64,000 bases of DNA from Ensifer adhaerens. Lineage in GTDB: Bacteria; Pseudomonadota; Alphaproteobacteria; Rhizobiales; Rhizobiaceae. This document shows, one piece after another, positions 26,215 through 35,344 of this stretch. Numbering within the stretch: the stretch's first letter is position 1; every line of letters begins with the position of its first letter. The position numbers and the translations under genes are program-made. Below the pieces are notes generated by a model. The model had not been told where the DNA came from. It saw nothing but the letters and a program-made list of their open reading frames with translations, and did no database searches. The stretch is from positions 1,374,501-1,438,500 of the forward strand of contig NZ_CP083350.1 in assembly GCF_020035535.1 (NCBI RefSeq). Reading direction: 5' to 3'.

Positions 26215-27525
26215 ATGAAGTCAGGTTTCATCTCATTCGCAGGGCCAGCCTATAAACTGTTGGTTGGTGGTGCTTTTCTTTGGTGCTCTCTCGGTAGCGC
26301 TTCGGCGCAAGACGCCGTCAAAATCGGTTTCCCGCTTTTCTTGAGTGGGCCGGGCGCGGCCTCAGTGGGTGAGCCCAGTCGGAATGCTGCCGAATTGGTC
26401 GTCGAGGCGTTGAATGCGGGGACTTTGCCCGCCCCCTATAACAAAGTCGGCCTGAATGGGGCGGTAATCGACGCGAAATACATCGACGAGTCAGGAAACC
26501 TTGCATCAGTCGTTACGGAATACAGAAACCTTGTTCAGCGCGACGAGGTGGACGTTGTCCTGGGATATTTTTCGTCTGCGAACTGCCACGCGGTGGCTCC
26601 GATCGCGGACGAATTGAACACTCTTACCGTTCTCTACGGTTGTGGAACATCGTCTTTGTTCGCTGGGCACAGCTACAAATATAGCTTTGCGACTGCACCC
26701 CACACCACATCGGATAACGTCGCGGCCGCTCGCTACCTTGCCAAGCGTTTCCCGGAGATGAAGGTCTACTCCGGTATTAACAACAATTATTCTTGGGGCC
26801 AAGAAAACTGGCGTGACTTCAATCTCGCGATGAAAACCTTGCTCCCTCAAGCCGCTGTTGGCAAAGAGCTATACACTAAGCTGTTTGCGGGTGACTACGG
26901 CGCAGAGATCTCCGCATTGCTTTCAAGCGGATCAACCGTTGTCCAATCCAGTTTCTGGGGCAGTGACCTCGAAACGTTGGCGATGCAGGGTGCCGCCAGA
27001 GGGCTGCCACTCAGAAGCCCCTTTGTGTTCACTGTTGGCGAGCAGATGCTCCCGGGCCACCCTGAAAATATGCCGGATGGAACGATCATAGGTGCGAGAG
27101 GAGCAAACGGGAATCTTGCTCCAGACAATCAGCTAAGTAACTGGTTTCAACAGGCCTACTACGAGAAATACAATGTGCGGCCCAATTTCCCCGCATACCA
27201 GATGTTCCAGAGCATCCTTGGCGTGAAGGCAGCTTGGGAGAAAGCTTCCGGGGCTAACGTGGAGGGAAAGCCGCCAGTCGAGGCGCTCGCCAACGCATTC
27301 CGGTACATGGAGTATGACGCAGCGGGTGGAACAATCAAAATGGCTATCGGTGGCGGGCATCAAGCTGTCCAGGATGTTCCGGTTGGCGTCTACACCTTTG
27401 ACAGGGCTTCATCTCAACCGAAAGTCACCGACGTCGAAGTCTTTCCCGCGATGTGTGTCAATCCGCCAGATGGGATGACCGCATCGGAGTGGCTTGAAAA
27501 GGGAATGCCCGGCGCGAAGTGCTGA
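26215..27525 (+). CDS. ABC transporter substrate-binding protein (Liv/urea type)
   Basis: A 436-residue periplasmic binding protein of the branched-chain amino acid/urea/amide class. A signal peptide ends near residue 32 (LGSASA before QDAVKIGFPLFLSGPG). The Peripla_BP_6 pattern is visible: VGEPSRNAAELVVEALN, RDEVDVVLGYFSSANCHAVAPI and the SGINNNYSWGQENWRDF hinge. Two Cys near the C-terminus (MCVNPP, GAKC) may form a disulphide. Ligand unknown; the aromatic catabolic genes alongside suggest an aromatic acid or related carboxylate. First gene of a six-gene operon. Confidence 0.88.
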   Translation: MKSGFISFAGPAYKLLVGGAFLWCSLGSASAQDAVKIGFPLFLSGPGAASVGEPSRNAAELVVEALNAGTLPAPYNKVGLNGAVIDAKYIDESGNLASVVTEYRNLVQRDEVDVVLGYFSSANCHAVAPIADELNTLTVLYGCGTSSLFAGHSYKYSFATAPHTTSDNVAAARYLAKRFPEMKVYSGINNNYSWGQENWRDFNLAMKTLLPQAAVGKELYTKLFAGDYGAEISALLSSGSTVVQSSFWGSDLETLAMQGAARGLPLRSPFVFTVGEQMLPGHPENMPDGTIIGARGANGNLAPDNQLSNWFQQAYYEKYNVRPNFPAYQMFQSILGVKAAWEKASGANVEGKPPVEALANAFRYMEYDAAGGTIKMAIGGGHQAVQDVPVGVYTFDRASSQPKVTDVEVFPAMCVNPPDGMTASEWLEKGMPGAKC

Positions 27526-27613
27526 GCTCGTAGTGCCGATCATTTCGGTCGGAGGGCAAGGGTTACGCGCCCTCCGACAGCTGCTCCTGCCGCTCCGACA
27601 AGGGGAATATCTA

Positions 27614-28507
27614 ATGACACTGGGCCTCATTCTTGCCGACGGGCTGGTATACGCCGCTTGGCTATTCATCATTTCTATTGGACTGACGTTGATCTGTGGC
27701 GTCATGAAGATTTTGAACGTCGCTCATGGCGCGGTTTATGCGATTGGCGCGTATACCGCTGCGGCAGCTATTGGGGCTTATGCCCAATCTGGGCTTCCGG
27801 CCGCCTGGGTCTACGTGATCATGGCGCTTTCCGCCGTCCTTACCGGCGGCGTCGTTGGTCTTTTGCTCGAACGGATCGTGCTGCGACAGCTGTATAGCCG
27901 CGACGAAATCATCGCGGTATTAGCGACCTTCGCTATCTTTCTTATTCTTGAGGACCTGCTGCTAATGGTCTTTGGGCGGCAGACGATATTCGCTTATGCG
28001 CCGTACACGGCGTTGGGGTCGTTGCAGATTGGAGACTTGGTCGTCGCCCGGTATGACGTGGCCTTGATCATTCTCGCCGCGGTTATGGCTGCGGGTCTGT
28101 GGTGGTTTCTTCATCGAACCAAGTTCGGTCGGATCCTTTTTGTGGTCATTTATAGCCGAGAGACAGCAACCGCTTTTGGTGTCGATGTTCGGAAGGTTTT
28201 TGTCGCCACGTTTGTGGCGGGATCTATCCTCGCTGCGCTCGGGGGGGCATTCACAGCACCAAAGATCTCAGTGGCGCCGGGCATGGGGGTCGAAGTCATT
28301 GTCATTGCGTTTGCGATAGTTGCTGTTGGTGGCATGGGGTCAATCCAAGGAGCGCTGGCGGCAGCTCTGCTTGTAGGTGTATTCCGCGCTGCCGCTGTCC
28401 ATCTTGTACCGTCTATCGAGATGTTTGTCGTCTATCTCGTCATGGCCGCTGTTCTTGCAGTTCGCCCGTACGGGCTTTTCACACGATCGAAGCCGAGGGT
28501 GATTTAG
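27614..28507 (+). CDS. Branched-chain-type ABC transporter permease (LivH-like)
   Basis: A 297-residue inner-membrane permease with about eight hydrophobic segments. The LivH pattern GLTLICGVMKILNVAHGA is near the N-terminus and AIVAVGGMGSIQGALAAALL near the C-terminus is the conserved cytoplasmic-loop motif. ATG 27614 with AGGGGA upstream is preferred to the longer frame, which would overlap the binding-protein gene. The permease gene livM-like follows after 2 bp. It partners with the binding protein, second permease and two ATPases to form an importer. Confidence 0.9.
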   Translation: MTLGLILADGLVYAAWLFIISIGLTLICGVMKILNVAHGAVYAIGAYTAAAAIGAYAQSGLPAAWVYVIMALSAVLTGGVVGLLLERIVLRQLYSRDEIIAVLATFAIFLILEDLLLMVFGRQTIFAYAPYTALGSLQIGDLVVARYDVALIILAAVMAAGLWWFLHRTKFGRILFVVIYSRETATAFGVDVRKVFVATFVAGSILAALGGAFTAPKISVAPGMGVEVIVIAFAIVAVGGMGSIQGALAAALLVGVFRAAAVHLVPSIEMFVVYLVMAAVLAVRPYGLFTRSKPRVI

Positions 28508-28509
28508 CT

Positions 28510-29451
28510 ATGCGAGACAAATTCTTCCTCCTTCTCATGTCCACTTTAGGTTTGTCCGTTGTTGCCGTTGCGGCCCCAGTCTGGTTGCTTTCGTTGGCAA
28601 CGGTCGCCGCCGGTACTGGATTGGTCGTCCTGGGCCTTTTGGTTCTGTGGCGATCTGGTCTAGTCCCATTCGGCCAAGCTCTCTATTTTGCGACAGGCGC
28701 TTACAGCGTGGCTCTGGCCGTACGTGCTGGTTTGACGACTGATGCCTTTCTGCTTCTAATCATAGCGTCCATAAGCTCGGGCACTTTGGCGGCAGTCGCC
28801 GGATGCCTCCTGTCACGCTATCGCGAGATCTTTTTCGCGATGCTAAGTCTAGCGCTTTCTATGATCCTCTACGGCGTTCTCGTGCAGTCGCAGTATTTTG
28901 GTTCCACAGATGGCATTCATGTCGGGACCGCAACGTTCCTGACGGCAGCTCCCACGAGCTCCAGCTATGTTACTTTGCTGTTCCTGCTTGCATGGGTGCT
29001 GACTGTGTTTGCTGCCCGGGGGATCACTTGGTTCCTAAAATCCGTTGCCGGGAACTTGTCGGGGTTGATACGGCAAAACGAGGTTCGCATTGAGTATATG
29101 CGCTTTTCGGTCGGGAAGCTCGTACACCTCAATCTCATTATCGCGGGAGTTCTGGCGGGAGCAGGCGGTGGTTTGACCGCGCTCTCTATAGGGCACGTAG
29201 ACCCGTCATTTGCCTATTGGACCACTTCTGGCGAATTCGTCTTTGTCACGATCCTTGTAGGAACAACGTCTGTGCCGGGAGCCATTATCGGCAGCTTTTT
29301 GTTTGTTCTGCTGCGATCGACCGCAATGTCGTTGGTACCAGAGGCGTGGCAGTTAATATTGGGCTCTGTGCTGCTCCTAACCATTCTTTTCATGCCGCAA
29401 GGTATTGGCGCTCTCGTGGTTCGGATGTTTCGGAGGAGAGTGCAGTCATGA
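28510..29451 (+). CDS. Branched-chain-type ABC transporter permease (LivM-like)
   Basis: A 313-residue membrane protein with multiple hydrophobic helices and the LivM motif GLVPFGQALYFATGAYSVAL near residues 50-70; GGGLTALSIGHVDPSFAYW and TILVGTTSVPGAIIGSFLF are the later conserved blocks. It forms the second half of the channel with the LivH-like subunit. ATGA overlap with the ATPase gene downstream indicates coupling. Confidence 0.9.
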   Translation: MRDKFFLLLMSTLGLSVVAVAAPVWLLSLATVAAGTGLVVLGLLVLWRSGLVPFGQALYFATGAYSVALAVRAGLTTDAFLLLIIASISSGTLAAVAGCLLSRYREIFFAMLSLALSMILYGVLVQSQYFGSTDGIHVGTATFLTAAPTSSSYVTLLFLLAWVLTVFAARGITWFLKSVAGNLSGLIRQNEVRIEYMRFSVGKLVHLNLIIAGVLAGAGGGLTALSIGHVDPSFAYWTTSGEFVFVTILVGTTSVPGAIIGSFLFVLLRSTAMSLVPEAWQLILGSVLLLTILFMPQGIGALVVRMFRRRVQS

Positions 29452-30224
29452 CACAGCATCTTCTTTCCGTTCGGGGACTGGAAAAATCTTTCGGTGCCGT
29501 TGTGGCAGCTCGCTCGATTGACTGTGACCTCGCCGAGGGTGAGGTCGTCGGAGTAATTGGCTCAAACGGCGCTGGGAAAACGACTTTCGTCAACATGATA
29601 ACGGGTCATCTTCGGCCCACTGCGGGCCGGATTATGTTCGGTGGTACAGATATAGCCGGGGTGCCGTCGCGCTTGTTGGTGGGTTTGGGGATTTCGCGCT
29701 CGTTTCAGATTGCCCAAATATTCCCCGCGTTAACCGCGCTCGAGAATGTGTGCGCAGCTGCCGCCGTGATTCAAAGTAAAGCCAAACTGGGCGCTGCTGT
29801 GCGCAAGCGATTTGCCGCTCCAGAGATCGCGACAGAGGGACGGGAACTACTGGAGGCATTTGGGATTGATCAGTATCAAAATTCTCCTGCGGGCGAGTTG
29901 GCGCAGGGCGTTCGCAAAATCCTAGATATCGCGATGGCGTGCGCGAGCAGGCCAAGATTGCTGCTTCTCGATGAGCCCACGGCAGGCGTGTCGTTAGACG
30001 AACGGGATGGCTTAATGCAGCAAGCAGTGAGTGCTTTGAAGTCGCGCGGGACAACGATTGTATTCGTTGAGCACGATATGGATATCGTTCGGAGCTATTC
30101 AGATCGTGTCTTGGCATTTTACGACGGACAGATCATCGGCGATGGCACCGCGGCCGACGTACTATCGCGAGAGAAGATTCGTGAGTTCATCATCGGTTCG
30201 AGCAAACGGACGGCATGCGCATGA
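29448..30224 (+). CDS. ABC transporter ATP-binding protein (LivG-like)
   Basis: A 258-residue ATPase. Walker A is GSNGAGKTTF, Walker B is LLLLDEPTAG, and the switch His lies in VFVEHDMDIV. The signature loop reads PAGELAQGVRKILDIAMA, a divergent version of LSGGQ frequently seen in LivG. The start overlaps the permease stop (ATGA 29448). The longer frame to 29217 lies within the permease gene and is not credible. Confidence 0.9.
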   Translation: MTQHLLSVRGLEKSFGAVVAARSIDCDLAEGEVVGVIGSNGAGKTTFVNMITGHLRPTAGRIMFGGTDIAGVPSRLLVGLGISRSFQIAQIFPALTALENVCAAAAVIQSKAKLGAAVRKRFAAPEIATEGRELLEAFGIDQYQNSPAGELAQGVRKILDIAMACASRPRLLLLDEPTAGVSLDERDGLMQQAVSALKSRGTTIVFVEHDMDIVRSYSDRVLAFYDGQIIGDGTAADVLSREKIREFIIGSSKRTACA

Positions 30225-30895
30225 CCACTTTGAATGTTGAACGGTTAACGGTACATATTGGGCCGCTTGCTGTGGTAAAGGATGCATCATTCAGCGTGAA
30301 GTCCGGCGTGGTGTGCGGGCTTGTCGGCCCAAACGGGGCCGGAAAGACCACCCTTATGCGAGGGCTGATGGGCGCTCTGCCGGTGACCGGAAGCGTCACG
30401 TTTGGTGACTTCGACCTCACAAAGGTGGCGCCGCACAGGCGGGTATTTCACGGCATTGGCTACATGCCGGGTGACCGGCAGCTTGTTCCAGAACTCAGCG
30501 TGGGGGAGAATATAGCCCTTCCAGGGTGGACGACACGGGATGAGGCAACCACAGAGCGACTCGAGGAAATATACACGCTCATTCCGGAACTCGCGGTGGC
30601 AAAGGATCGACCTTGTCTAGCGCTTTCGGGCGGCCAGCAGAAGCTCGTCGCACTCGCTCGCGCAATTATGGGCGGGCAACGGCTCCTGTTGCTCGACGAA
30701 CCGTTTGAGGGATTGGCGCCTGTACTCGTCCAGCGGCTCGCGGAGATACTCGCGAAGCTCAGGGGTCGCGGAGCGAGCATTCTCATCTCTGATTCCTATG
30801 AAACGCACCTGCACGGTCTTGTTGACGTGGTGCGATATATCGAACGAGGCGCCGTACTCGCGGCCGACCACGAAGCGGAAAGGCATACTTCATGA
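30221..30895 (+). CDS. ABC transporter ATP-binding protein (LivF-like)
   Basis: A 224-residue ATPase. Walker A is GPNGAGKTTLM, signature LSGGQQKLVALARAI and Walker B LLLLDEPFEGLAP. It is the second ATPase of the Liv-type importer. ATG 30221 overlaps the upstream TGA and has GGACGG about 7 nt before it; ATG 30215 is in frame and would add two residues. The stop overlaps the NIPSNAP gene by ATGA. Slightly shorter than usual LivF (about 235). Confidence 0.88.
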   Translation: MTTLNVERLTVHIGPLAVVKDASFSVKSGVVCGLVGPNGAGKTTLMRGLMGALPVTGSVTFGDFDLTKVAPHRRVFHGIGYMPGDRQLVPELSVGENIALPGWTTRDEATTERLEEIYTLIPELAVAKDRPCLALSGGQQKLVALARAIMGGQRLLLLDEPFEGLAPVLVQRLAEILAKLRGRGASILISDSYETHLHGLVDVVRYIERGAVLAADHEAERHTS

Positions 30896-31212
30896 TTATC
30901 GATGAGCGTACGTATACCATTCAGCCGACTCGGGTTAACGACTACCTCGACCTCTACAAGCACATGGGAATGGCCGTTCAAACTCGTATTCTGGGCGGTC
31001 TGATCGGGTTTTATACCGTAGAGATTGGCGATGTTAATCAGCTCGTTCACATGTGGTCCTATGAGAGCATCGAAGCGAGAGCGAGGCTCCGCTCGGAACT
31101 CTGGGCGAATTCCGAATGGCTCATCTATGTCGATGCACTTCGACGGACCGGGTGGTTGTTGCATCAGTCGAACAGGATCCTGGTTCCGAGCATTCTTCCC
31201 CCCGCCGCATGA
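30892..31212 (+). CDS. NIPSNAP-family protein
   Basis: A 106-residue dimeric alpha/beta-barrel-like protein with the NIPSNAP pattern: MIIDERTYTIQP at the N-terminus, LGGLIGFYTVEIGDVNQLVHMWSY in the middle and the end-block WLLHQSNRILVP. Such proteins are common in catabolic operons of proteobacteria; the role is unknown. It is the last gene of the transporter operon, overlapping the ATPase gene by ATGA, and is followed by a strong hairpin. Confidence 0.85.
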   Translation: MIIDERTYTIQPTRVNDYLDLYKHMGMAVQTRILGGLIGFYTVEIGDVNQLVHMWSYESIEARARLRSELWANSEWLIYVDALRRTGWLLHQSNRILVPSILPPAA

Positions 31213-31346
31213 AGTCCGACACCGAGAGTGAAACCTTGTATCCGCGTCTCCCAGTGCGTCGTGAGTAGCTTTTTGCCGGCGCGGCTCAATCGGTCGCAAG
31301 CAGGTTTTCTGAGCGACGTCCCTGCAATTCGCCCGCTCAGAAACGG

Positions 31347-31378
31347 AAAGGCGGTGAACCCCTCACCGCCTTTCTTGT
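31347..31378 (+). terminator. Strong intrinsic terminator after the transporter operon
   Basis: AAAGGCGGTGA and TCACCGCCTTT form an 11-bp perfect stem with a 5-nt loop, followed by CTTGT. The A-rich foot and T-rich exit make it potentially bidirectional. Confidence 0.8.
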
Positions 31379-31447
31379 CACGTGCGTTCGACCAAGCCGC
31401 TGCTCGCGAGTGGACATCTGCAAGGTCCACATCCCCCGAGGACTCCA

Positions 31448-31879
31448 ATGAACCACATCGATTTCTTCCGTAAACACCATAAATTGCCGAACGAGGAAGT
31501 AATTGGGTTTGTCGCTGGTTGGAATGGCGCAACGTCGGGCATCAATCCCAAGCACCACGGCATTCTAGTCCTCACGGACTGCAGGGTGTCATTCGTCCGC
31601 CACGGCTTCGTTGGCTCTTGCTTTCGAGCCACAGAGTTAGACCGGATCAGATCGGTTGAGTTCCAGTCAAGAATGATGCGGGTCGTCGCGACTTTCCATA
31701 CGAGCTATCGTCGGGATCTGGTATTCAGTTCGCTGAACACCACCGACCTGCGCTCTCTTGTCAACGGTGTCAACCACATCCGCTTAAATGCGATCGCCCG
31801 AGGATGCGTTGGTGTTGGTGGGGCCTTCGCAGAGATTGAAGAGTTGCTTGATTTACGCGAAGCCAGTGGGCAGCTCTAA
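31448..31879 (+). CDS. PH-domain (YokE-like) protein, truncated before the SHOCT tail
   Basis: A 143-residue protein starting MNHIDFFRKHHKLPNEEVIG. It is clearly paralogous to the protein at 50017: the sharing runs from IDFFR through HHGILVLTD, RVSFVR, GFVGS and DLRSLV. The bacterial PH fold is inferred from the LTDxRVSF pattern. The copy at 50017 continues into a SHOCT motif; this one stops at LLDLREASGQL, and if the stop TAA is read through, the following codons (EYSSKPAQ) still resemble the SHOCT continuation, so the gene has lost its tail by a point change. GAGGA lies 6 nt before the ATG. Role unknown. Confidence 0.75.
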   Translation: MNHIDFFRKHHKLPNEEVIGFVAGWNGATSGINPKHHGILVLTDCRVSFVRHGFVGSCFRATELDRIRSVEFQSRMMRVVATFHTSYRRDLVFSSLNTTDLRSLVNGVNHIRLNAIARGCVGVGGAFAEIEELLDLREASGQL

Positions 31880-32000
31880 GAGTATTCGAGTAAACCTGCT
31901 CAAACGCAACGATTGCCGCCAAGTCCCCGTTTCGGCGCAACCATCTATTGACGCGAACACGGACGTTCGCGCCATTCAAATTTTTTTATAGCCGCAAAGT

Positions 32001-32657
32001 TCAATCGCGCGTTCTCGCGATGTAGCTTCCGTTTACCCATCCTTGCCGTCCGCTTGAGACTTCGCGGACATGCAGCCAACCGTTCTCTTCCTCGAGGATC
32101 GATACGACAGCGCCAGTTGGCAGGGTGTCGACCAGCAGGTAGTTAGCCGCAGGGCCCTCACGCATGTTCAGATTCGTACTGGTCAGCCCCGTTCCCAATG
32201 TAGAAGTTCCAGCATCAAGCGGGGTTTGCGTCTCAAGGTCGAAGACCTTGGGGTCCGATTGGATTTCTCGGGTCTGCAGAGACGGTAGAGCGGTCTCGGG
32301 GACGGGCTGTTCGATTGGTACGGGCGTTTGGACAGTGGGTGAAGCGAGCGCTACGCGCGCCGCCGTGTCGAACGACGATTTGAACTCGGCATCGATGTCT
32401 CTGAACTCCTTTACGCTCCCAGGCTGCGTGCTTGCTGGCTGAGTTCCGGTTCCTGGGTTTCTGGTCCTCACCGTAGGCAGAGGCGACGTGTTTGACGTCT
32501 CGCTCGTGGTTCTAGTCGACGGTAGGTTCTGCTCTCGCTGGCTCACTTCGAAGTTGGGCGATGTCCGGCTTTTGGGCTTTGCCGACATGTTCGCGAGCAC
32601 CGTCGCCGTGACAGTCATCCCCACAATGATCCAGAGGTTCCGGTAGGACGCGGCCAT
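32001..32657 (-). CDS. Membrane-anchored SH3-domain protein
   Basis: A 218-residue protein with one N-terminal hydrophobic helix (LWIIVGMTVTATVLA, residues 8-22), a long Pro/Thr/Ser-rich linker, and a C-terminal bacterial SH3 (SH3b) domain from about residue 155: LNMREGPAANYLLVDTLPTG then NGWLHVREVSSGRQGWVNGSYI. Such domains usually bind peptidoglycan in the periplasm. It is the last gene of the hxs/kinase operon, starting 3 bp after the kinase stop. The linker and topology suggest a periplasmic sensor or scaffold partner; that is inference. Confidence 0.8.
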   Translation of the reverse strand: MAASYRNLWIIVGMTVTATVLANMSAKPKSRTSPNFEVSQREQNLPSTRTTSETSNTSPLPTVRTRNPGTGTQPASTQPGSVKEFRDIDAEFKSSFDTAARVALASPTVQTPVPIEQPVPETALPSLQTREIQSDPKVFDLETQTPLDAGTSTLGTGLTSTNLNMREGPAANYLLVDTLPTGAVVSILEEENGWLHVREVSSGRQGWVNGSYIARTRD

Positions 32658-32660
32658 CGA

Positions 32661-34577
32661 TCACGCCGTCCCCATGTCGAGCTGAAGCTGCTTCAGCCGT
32701 CGGTAGGCTTCGACGAGCTCTTGCGGCGGCGACGTCACAAGCGCGCGGGCTTCATCTGCCAGGCGGCGAAGGTCGTCGGGCGCTCGGTTAAGCTCCCTTT
32801 CGAGCTCGGCACGCTTTCTGCCGATCTCGCTCTTAATCTGTTGAATGGCTTGCGGGTCCGTTGGTACGGAGTTGTTGAAGACGAACTTGCGCTCCACCGC
32901 ACGCGCCCACGTTGTAAGTTCAGCAGCGAGCGACGGGCCGAAGCCCGGGACATTCGTAATCGGGCGCTGGATGACGTCCCACGCATCTTCGATACCGAAC
33001 GATGCAAGGGTCGTCTTGCGGCCAGCCCCGATGCGGGGGATTTTCGCGCGTTCAATCAAATGCGACTCCATATGCTTCTGCATCTGGAGTTGCCGCTTCT
33101 TCTGCTCGAGCGCCTTCAGTTGCGCTTGCTCCTGCGCCGGCAACTCCGAATGAGTGGCGGCCAAACGGAGATAGTGGGTCTTGCTTACCTCGAACCTAGC
33201 CGATCCGGCCCGAGCCATCCACTCCTTGCGTTGCGTGTCCCACATTGACTTGGCGATGGCATGTTCGGCGGCAAACATCGGTTCCAGGTCAAGGGATCTG
33301 AGGGTCATGAAGCCAGCCCCCGCCATGAGGGCGACACCCCAAAAACCGTGGACGGCGGTCATCAGGTAGAGACCGATTGCTATTGCCGCGACGCCAGCCA
33401 TGACGGTGATTGTTCTTGCCGATCGAGCCTGCTGACCGTCAGGTGACACCGTCAGGCTCAAGAGTGGCTCGACCAACTTTTCCGGCTCGGGGGGCGAAGG
33501 CGGTGCTGGTATGCCGCGGATGGCATTGAGCAGCTTGCCGATGTCCATGACCGGGGCGCTGGGTGAATACTGTGCCACGAACAACGAGCGGCCCATTGAC
33601 CGCTCGATCGAGCACCATGGACAGGTGGAGAGGCTGGCGGAGTAGGAATGCGCAGTGTCGGACGCGCAGGTTTTGAGATTGGACTGGACCGATGTGAGCA
33701 GTTTCACCCATTCCGACGCGAGCGGGCGACCGTTGCTGCTTTGGGTAGGCAGCCGGAAGGCTGTTTCGAATGCGCGACCCAGCTCAGTCCCATAGTCATC
33801 GAGCGTCGGGACGTAGGGCGGTGGTTCCATCAAGGTTTCCGCGCGACGCCCGCTGTAAGCAAACCGCCCTTCGCCAATAGCCTTCCGGATATCCATGTCG
33901 CCTTTGCCACGATACCGTCCGGCAAAGGGATGGCGGCCGAGGAACAACAATTGAAAAAGTAGGACCGCAAGCCCAAAATTGTCATGATTGGGCATGCGGT
34001 CAGTTCTGTCGAGCGACACGCCCTGAAGCTCTGGCGGCGTGTACTCGGGAACCCCAACCAAGCAGCGGTAAACCTGTGATCTCGAACGGAACTGGAAAGA
34101 GTCGCTGTCGATGAGCGTTACGAGTGCCTTGTCGGAAACGAGTACGCCTGAGTGGTTGATGTCGCCGATTACACACCCAGTCGCGTGGACGCTGGCTATG
34201 GCGGAGGCGAGATTGAGAGCGGCCCTGACCAGGAACTTCGCGTCTGCGGTCGGAAACTCGGTCTTCCGGCTCGCAGGTCCGTAAAGATCGTGGACGCTCT
34301 TGAAGCCGTTCACCTTCTTCATGGTGAAACCTAGGAATTCGCCGCGCTCCGATTTCAAGGTGTCGATCGGAAACGCGACGAACGAGGAGTTCAAATGCAG
34401 GCGGGCCGCCACCATGGCCTCGACCTTTTGTCGTCGTTCTCCAGCCTTGCCGCGCAGATAGATCTTCGCGACCAAGTCGGGAGACTCGAGGACATGATGC
34501 ACGGCGCCTTCGCCACCCTTTGCGATGAGGTTGCCCAGCGTCAGGCGCCTTCCATCGGAAGAGATAGCGGTAGTCAT
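32661..34577 (-). CDS. Ser/Thr protein kinase-like protein with zinc knuckle, membrane helices and helix-hairpin-helix
   Basis: A 638-residue protein. The kinase domain covers about residues 10-300: glycine loop IAKGGEGAVH, ATP-site Lys38 in VAKIYL, catalytic loop VIGDINHSGVLV (D139, N141) and the metal Asp in LIDSDSFQ, where kinases have DFG. The usual HRD is changed to IGD. A CPWC cluster near residue 330, a hydrophobic pair of helices near 388-425, a coiled coil and a helix-hairpin-helix TNVPGFGPSLAAEL near 545 follow. This domain order is that of the kinase of TerY-P triads. Its ATG overlaps the phosphatase stop. Target unknown. Confidence 0.85.
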   Translation of the reverse strand: MTTAISSDGRRLTLGNLIAKGGEGAVHHVLESPDLVAKIYLRGKAGERRQKVEAMVAARLHLNSSFVAFPIDTLKSERGEFLGFTMKKVNGFKSVHDLYGPASRKTEFPTADAKFLVRAALNLASAIASVHATGCVIGDINHSGVLVSDKALVTLIDSDSFQFRSRSQVYRCLVGVPEYTPPELQGVSLDRTDRMPNHDNFGLAVLLFQLLFLGRHPFAGRYRGKGDMDIRKAIGEGRFAYSGRRAETLMEPPPYVPTLDDYGTELGRAFETAFRLPTQSSNGRPLASEWVKLLTSVQSNLKTCASDTAHSYSASLSTCPWCSIERSMGRSLFVAQYSPSAPVMDIGKLLNAIRGIPAPPSPPEPEKLVEPLLSLTVSPDGQQARSARTITVMAGVAAIAIGLYLMTAVHGFWGVALMAGAGFMTLRSLDLEPMFAAEHAIAKSMWDTQRKEWMARAGSARFEVSKTHYLRLAATHSELPAQEQAQLKALEQKKRQLQMQKHMESHLIERAKIPRIGAGRKTTLASFGIEDAWDVIQRPITNVPGFGPSLAAELTTWARAVERKFVFNNSVPTDPQAIQQIKSEIGRKRAELERELNRAPDDLRRLADEARALVTSPPQELVEAYRRLKQLQLDMGTA

Positions 34578-35344
34578 GTTCGCACGCCGAGAATTAGCGA
34601 CTTGTCGTCGTCGGTCCGCTCACGAACTGCTGCACTGTCGAGGTAGTCCTTCAATGCCGCGGACAGATGCTTGTCGAGGCCGACGGCATCCGAAGTCCTC
34701 AAGGGAGCCAGCATGCGGTTGAAAAACGGCGCATGAGCCGTTCTCGTAGCTTGTTCGAGGACGAGGCGTTCGATACCGTCTGAGAACAATGCGAACTCAT
34801 GAATTGGCTCGTTCATTCGAAAATAGCTGAGTTGCGGTTGTGGGTCGTCGGTCACGAATACCGTCGTTGACGCATATTCACCATGGTAAGGCCACGAGGG
34901 CACCTCCCATTCCTCGGCCCCTGGCTTTCGCCAAACCGCCGCGCCGTCGCCAATATGGACCACGATCGAGGCTTCGGGTCCGGCGAGAACCGCCACCAAG
35001 GTCGATGCGAAGTCGCGCGGCCGCAATTCCAGGGAGGTAGCCTTGGTGTTTATGGCCTCGCGGACTTCATCGAGCCAATCCCAGACGTCGTCTTCGGTCA
35101 GTTCTTCAAGTGGCTTTGCAATCAAGAACTCACGGCACGCTCGCAGGAACGAGATACACACGAGCTTGGATCCGGTCTCTGCGTGCGATGCGCTTCCGGC
35201 CCCATCCGAAACCACTGCGGCCAATATCTGACCTTCGGGCCGGATGAACAGCTTCGCGGATGCGAAGTCCTGGCACGCGGTCTCAGTCTTCACATGCGAG
35301 GTGCCGATGGAGCGTGCACCTGCCCATCGCCAGCTGGTGGTCAT
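34574..35344 (-). CDS. PP2C-family Ser/Thr phosphatase
   Basis: A 256-residue PP2C-type protein. Metal-binding aspartates appear in [36 protein letters not shown] and [10 protein letters not shown], the standard PP2C order. ATG 35344 is chosen because it shares ATGA with the stop of the vWA gene; a longer frame to 35443 lies inside that gene. With the vWA protein and the kinase it makes a TerY-P-like triad in which the phosphatase presumably reverses kinase action on shared targets. Cytoplasmic, no membrane helix. Confidence 0.9.
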   Translation of the reverse strand: MTTSWRWAGARSIGTSHVKTETACQDFASAKLFIRPEGQILAAVVSDGAGSASHAETGSKLVCISFLRACREFLIAKPLEELTEDDVWDWLDEVREAINTKATSLELRPRDFASTLVAVLAGPEASIVVHIGDGAAVWRKPGAEEWEVPSWPYHGEYASTTVFVTDDPQPQLSYFRMNEPIHEFALFSDGIERLVLEQATRTAHAPFFNRMLAPLRTSDAVGLDKHLSAALKDYLDSAAVRERTDDDKSLILGVRT

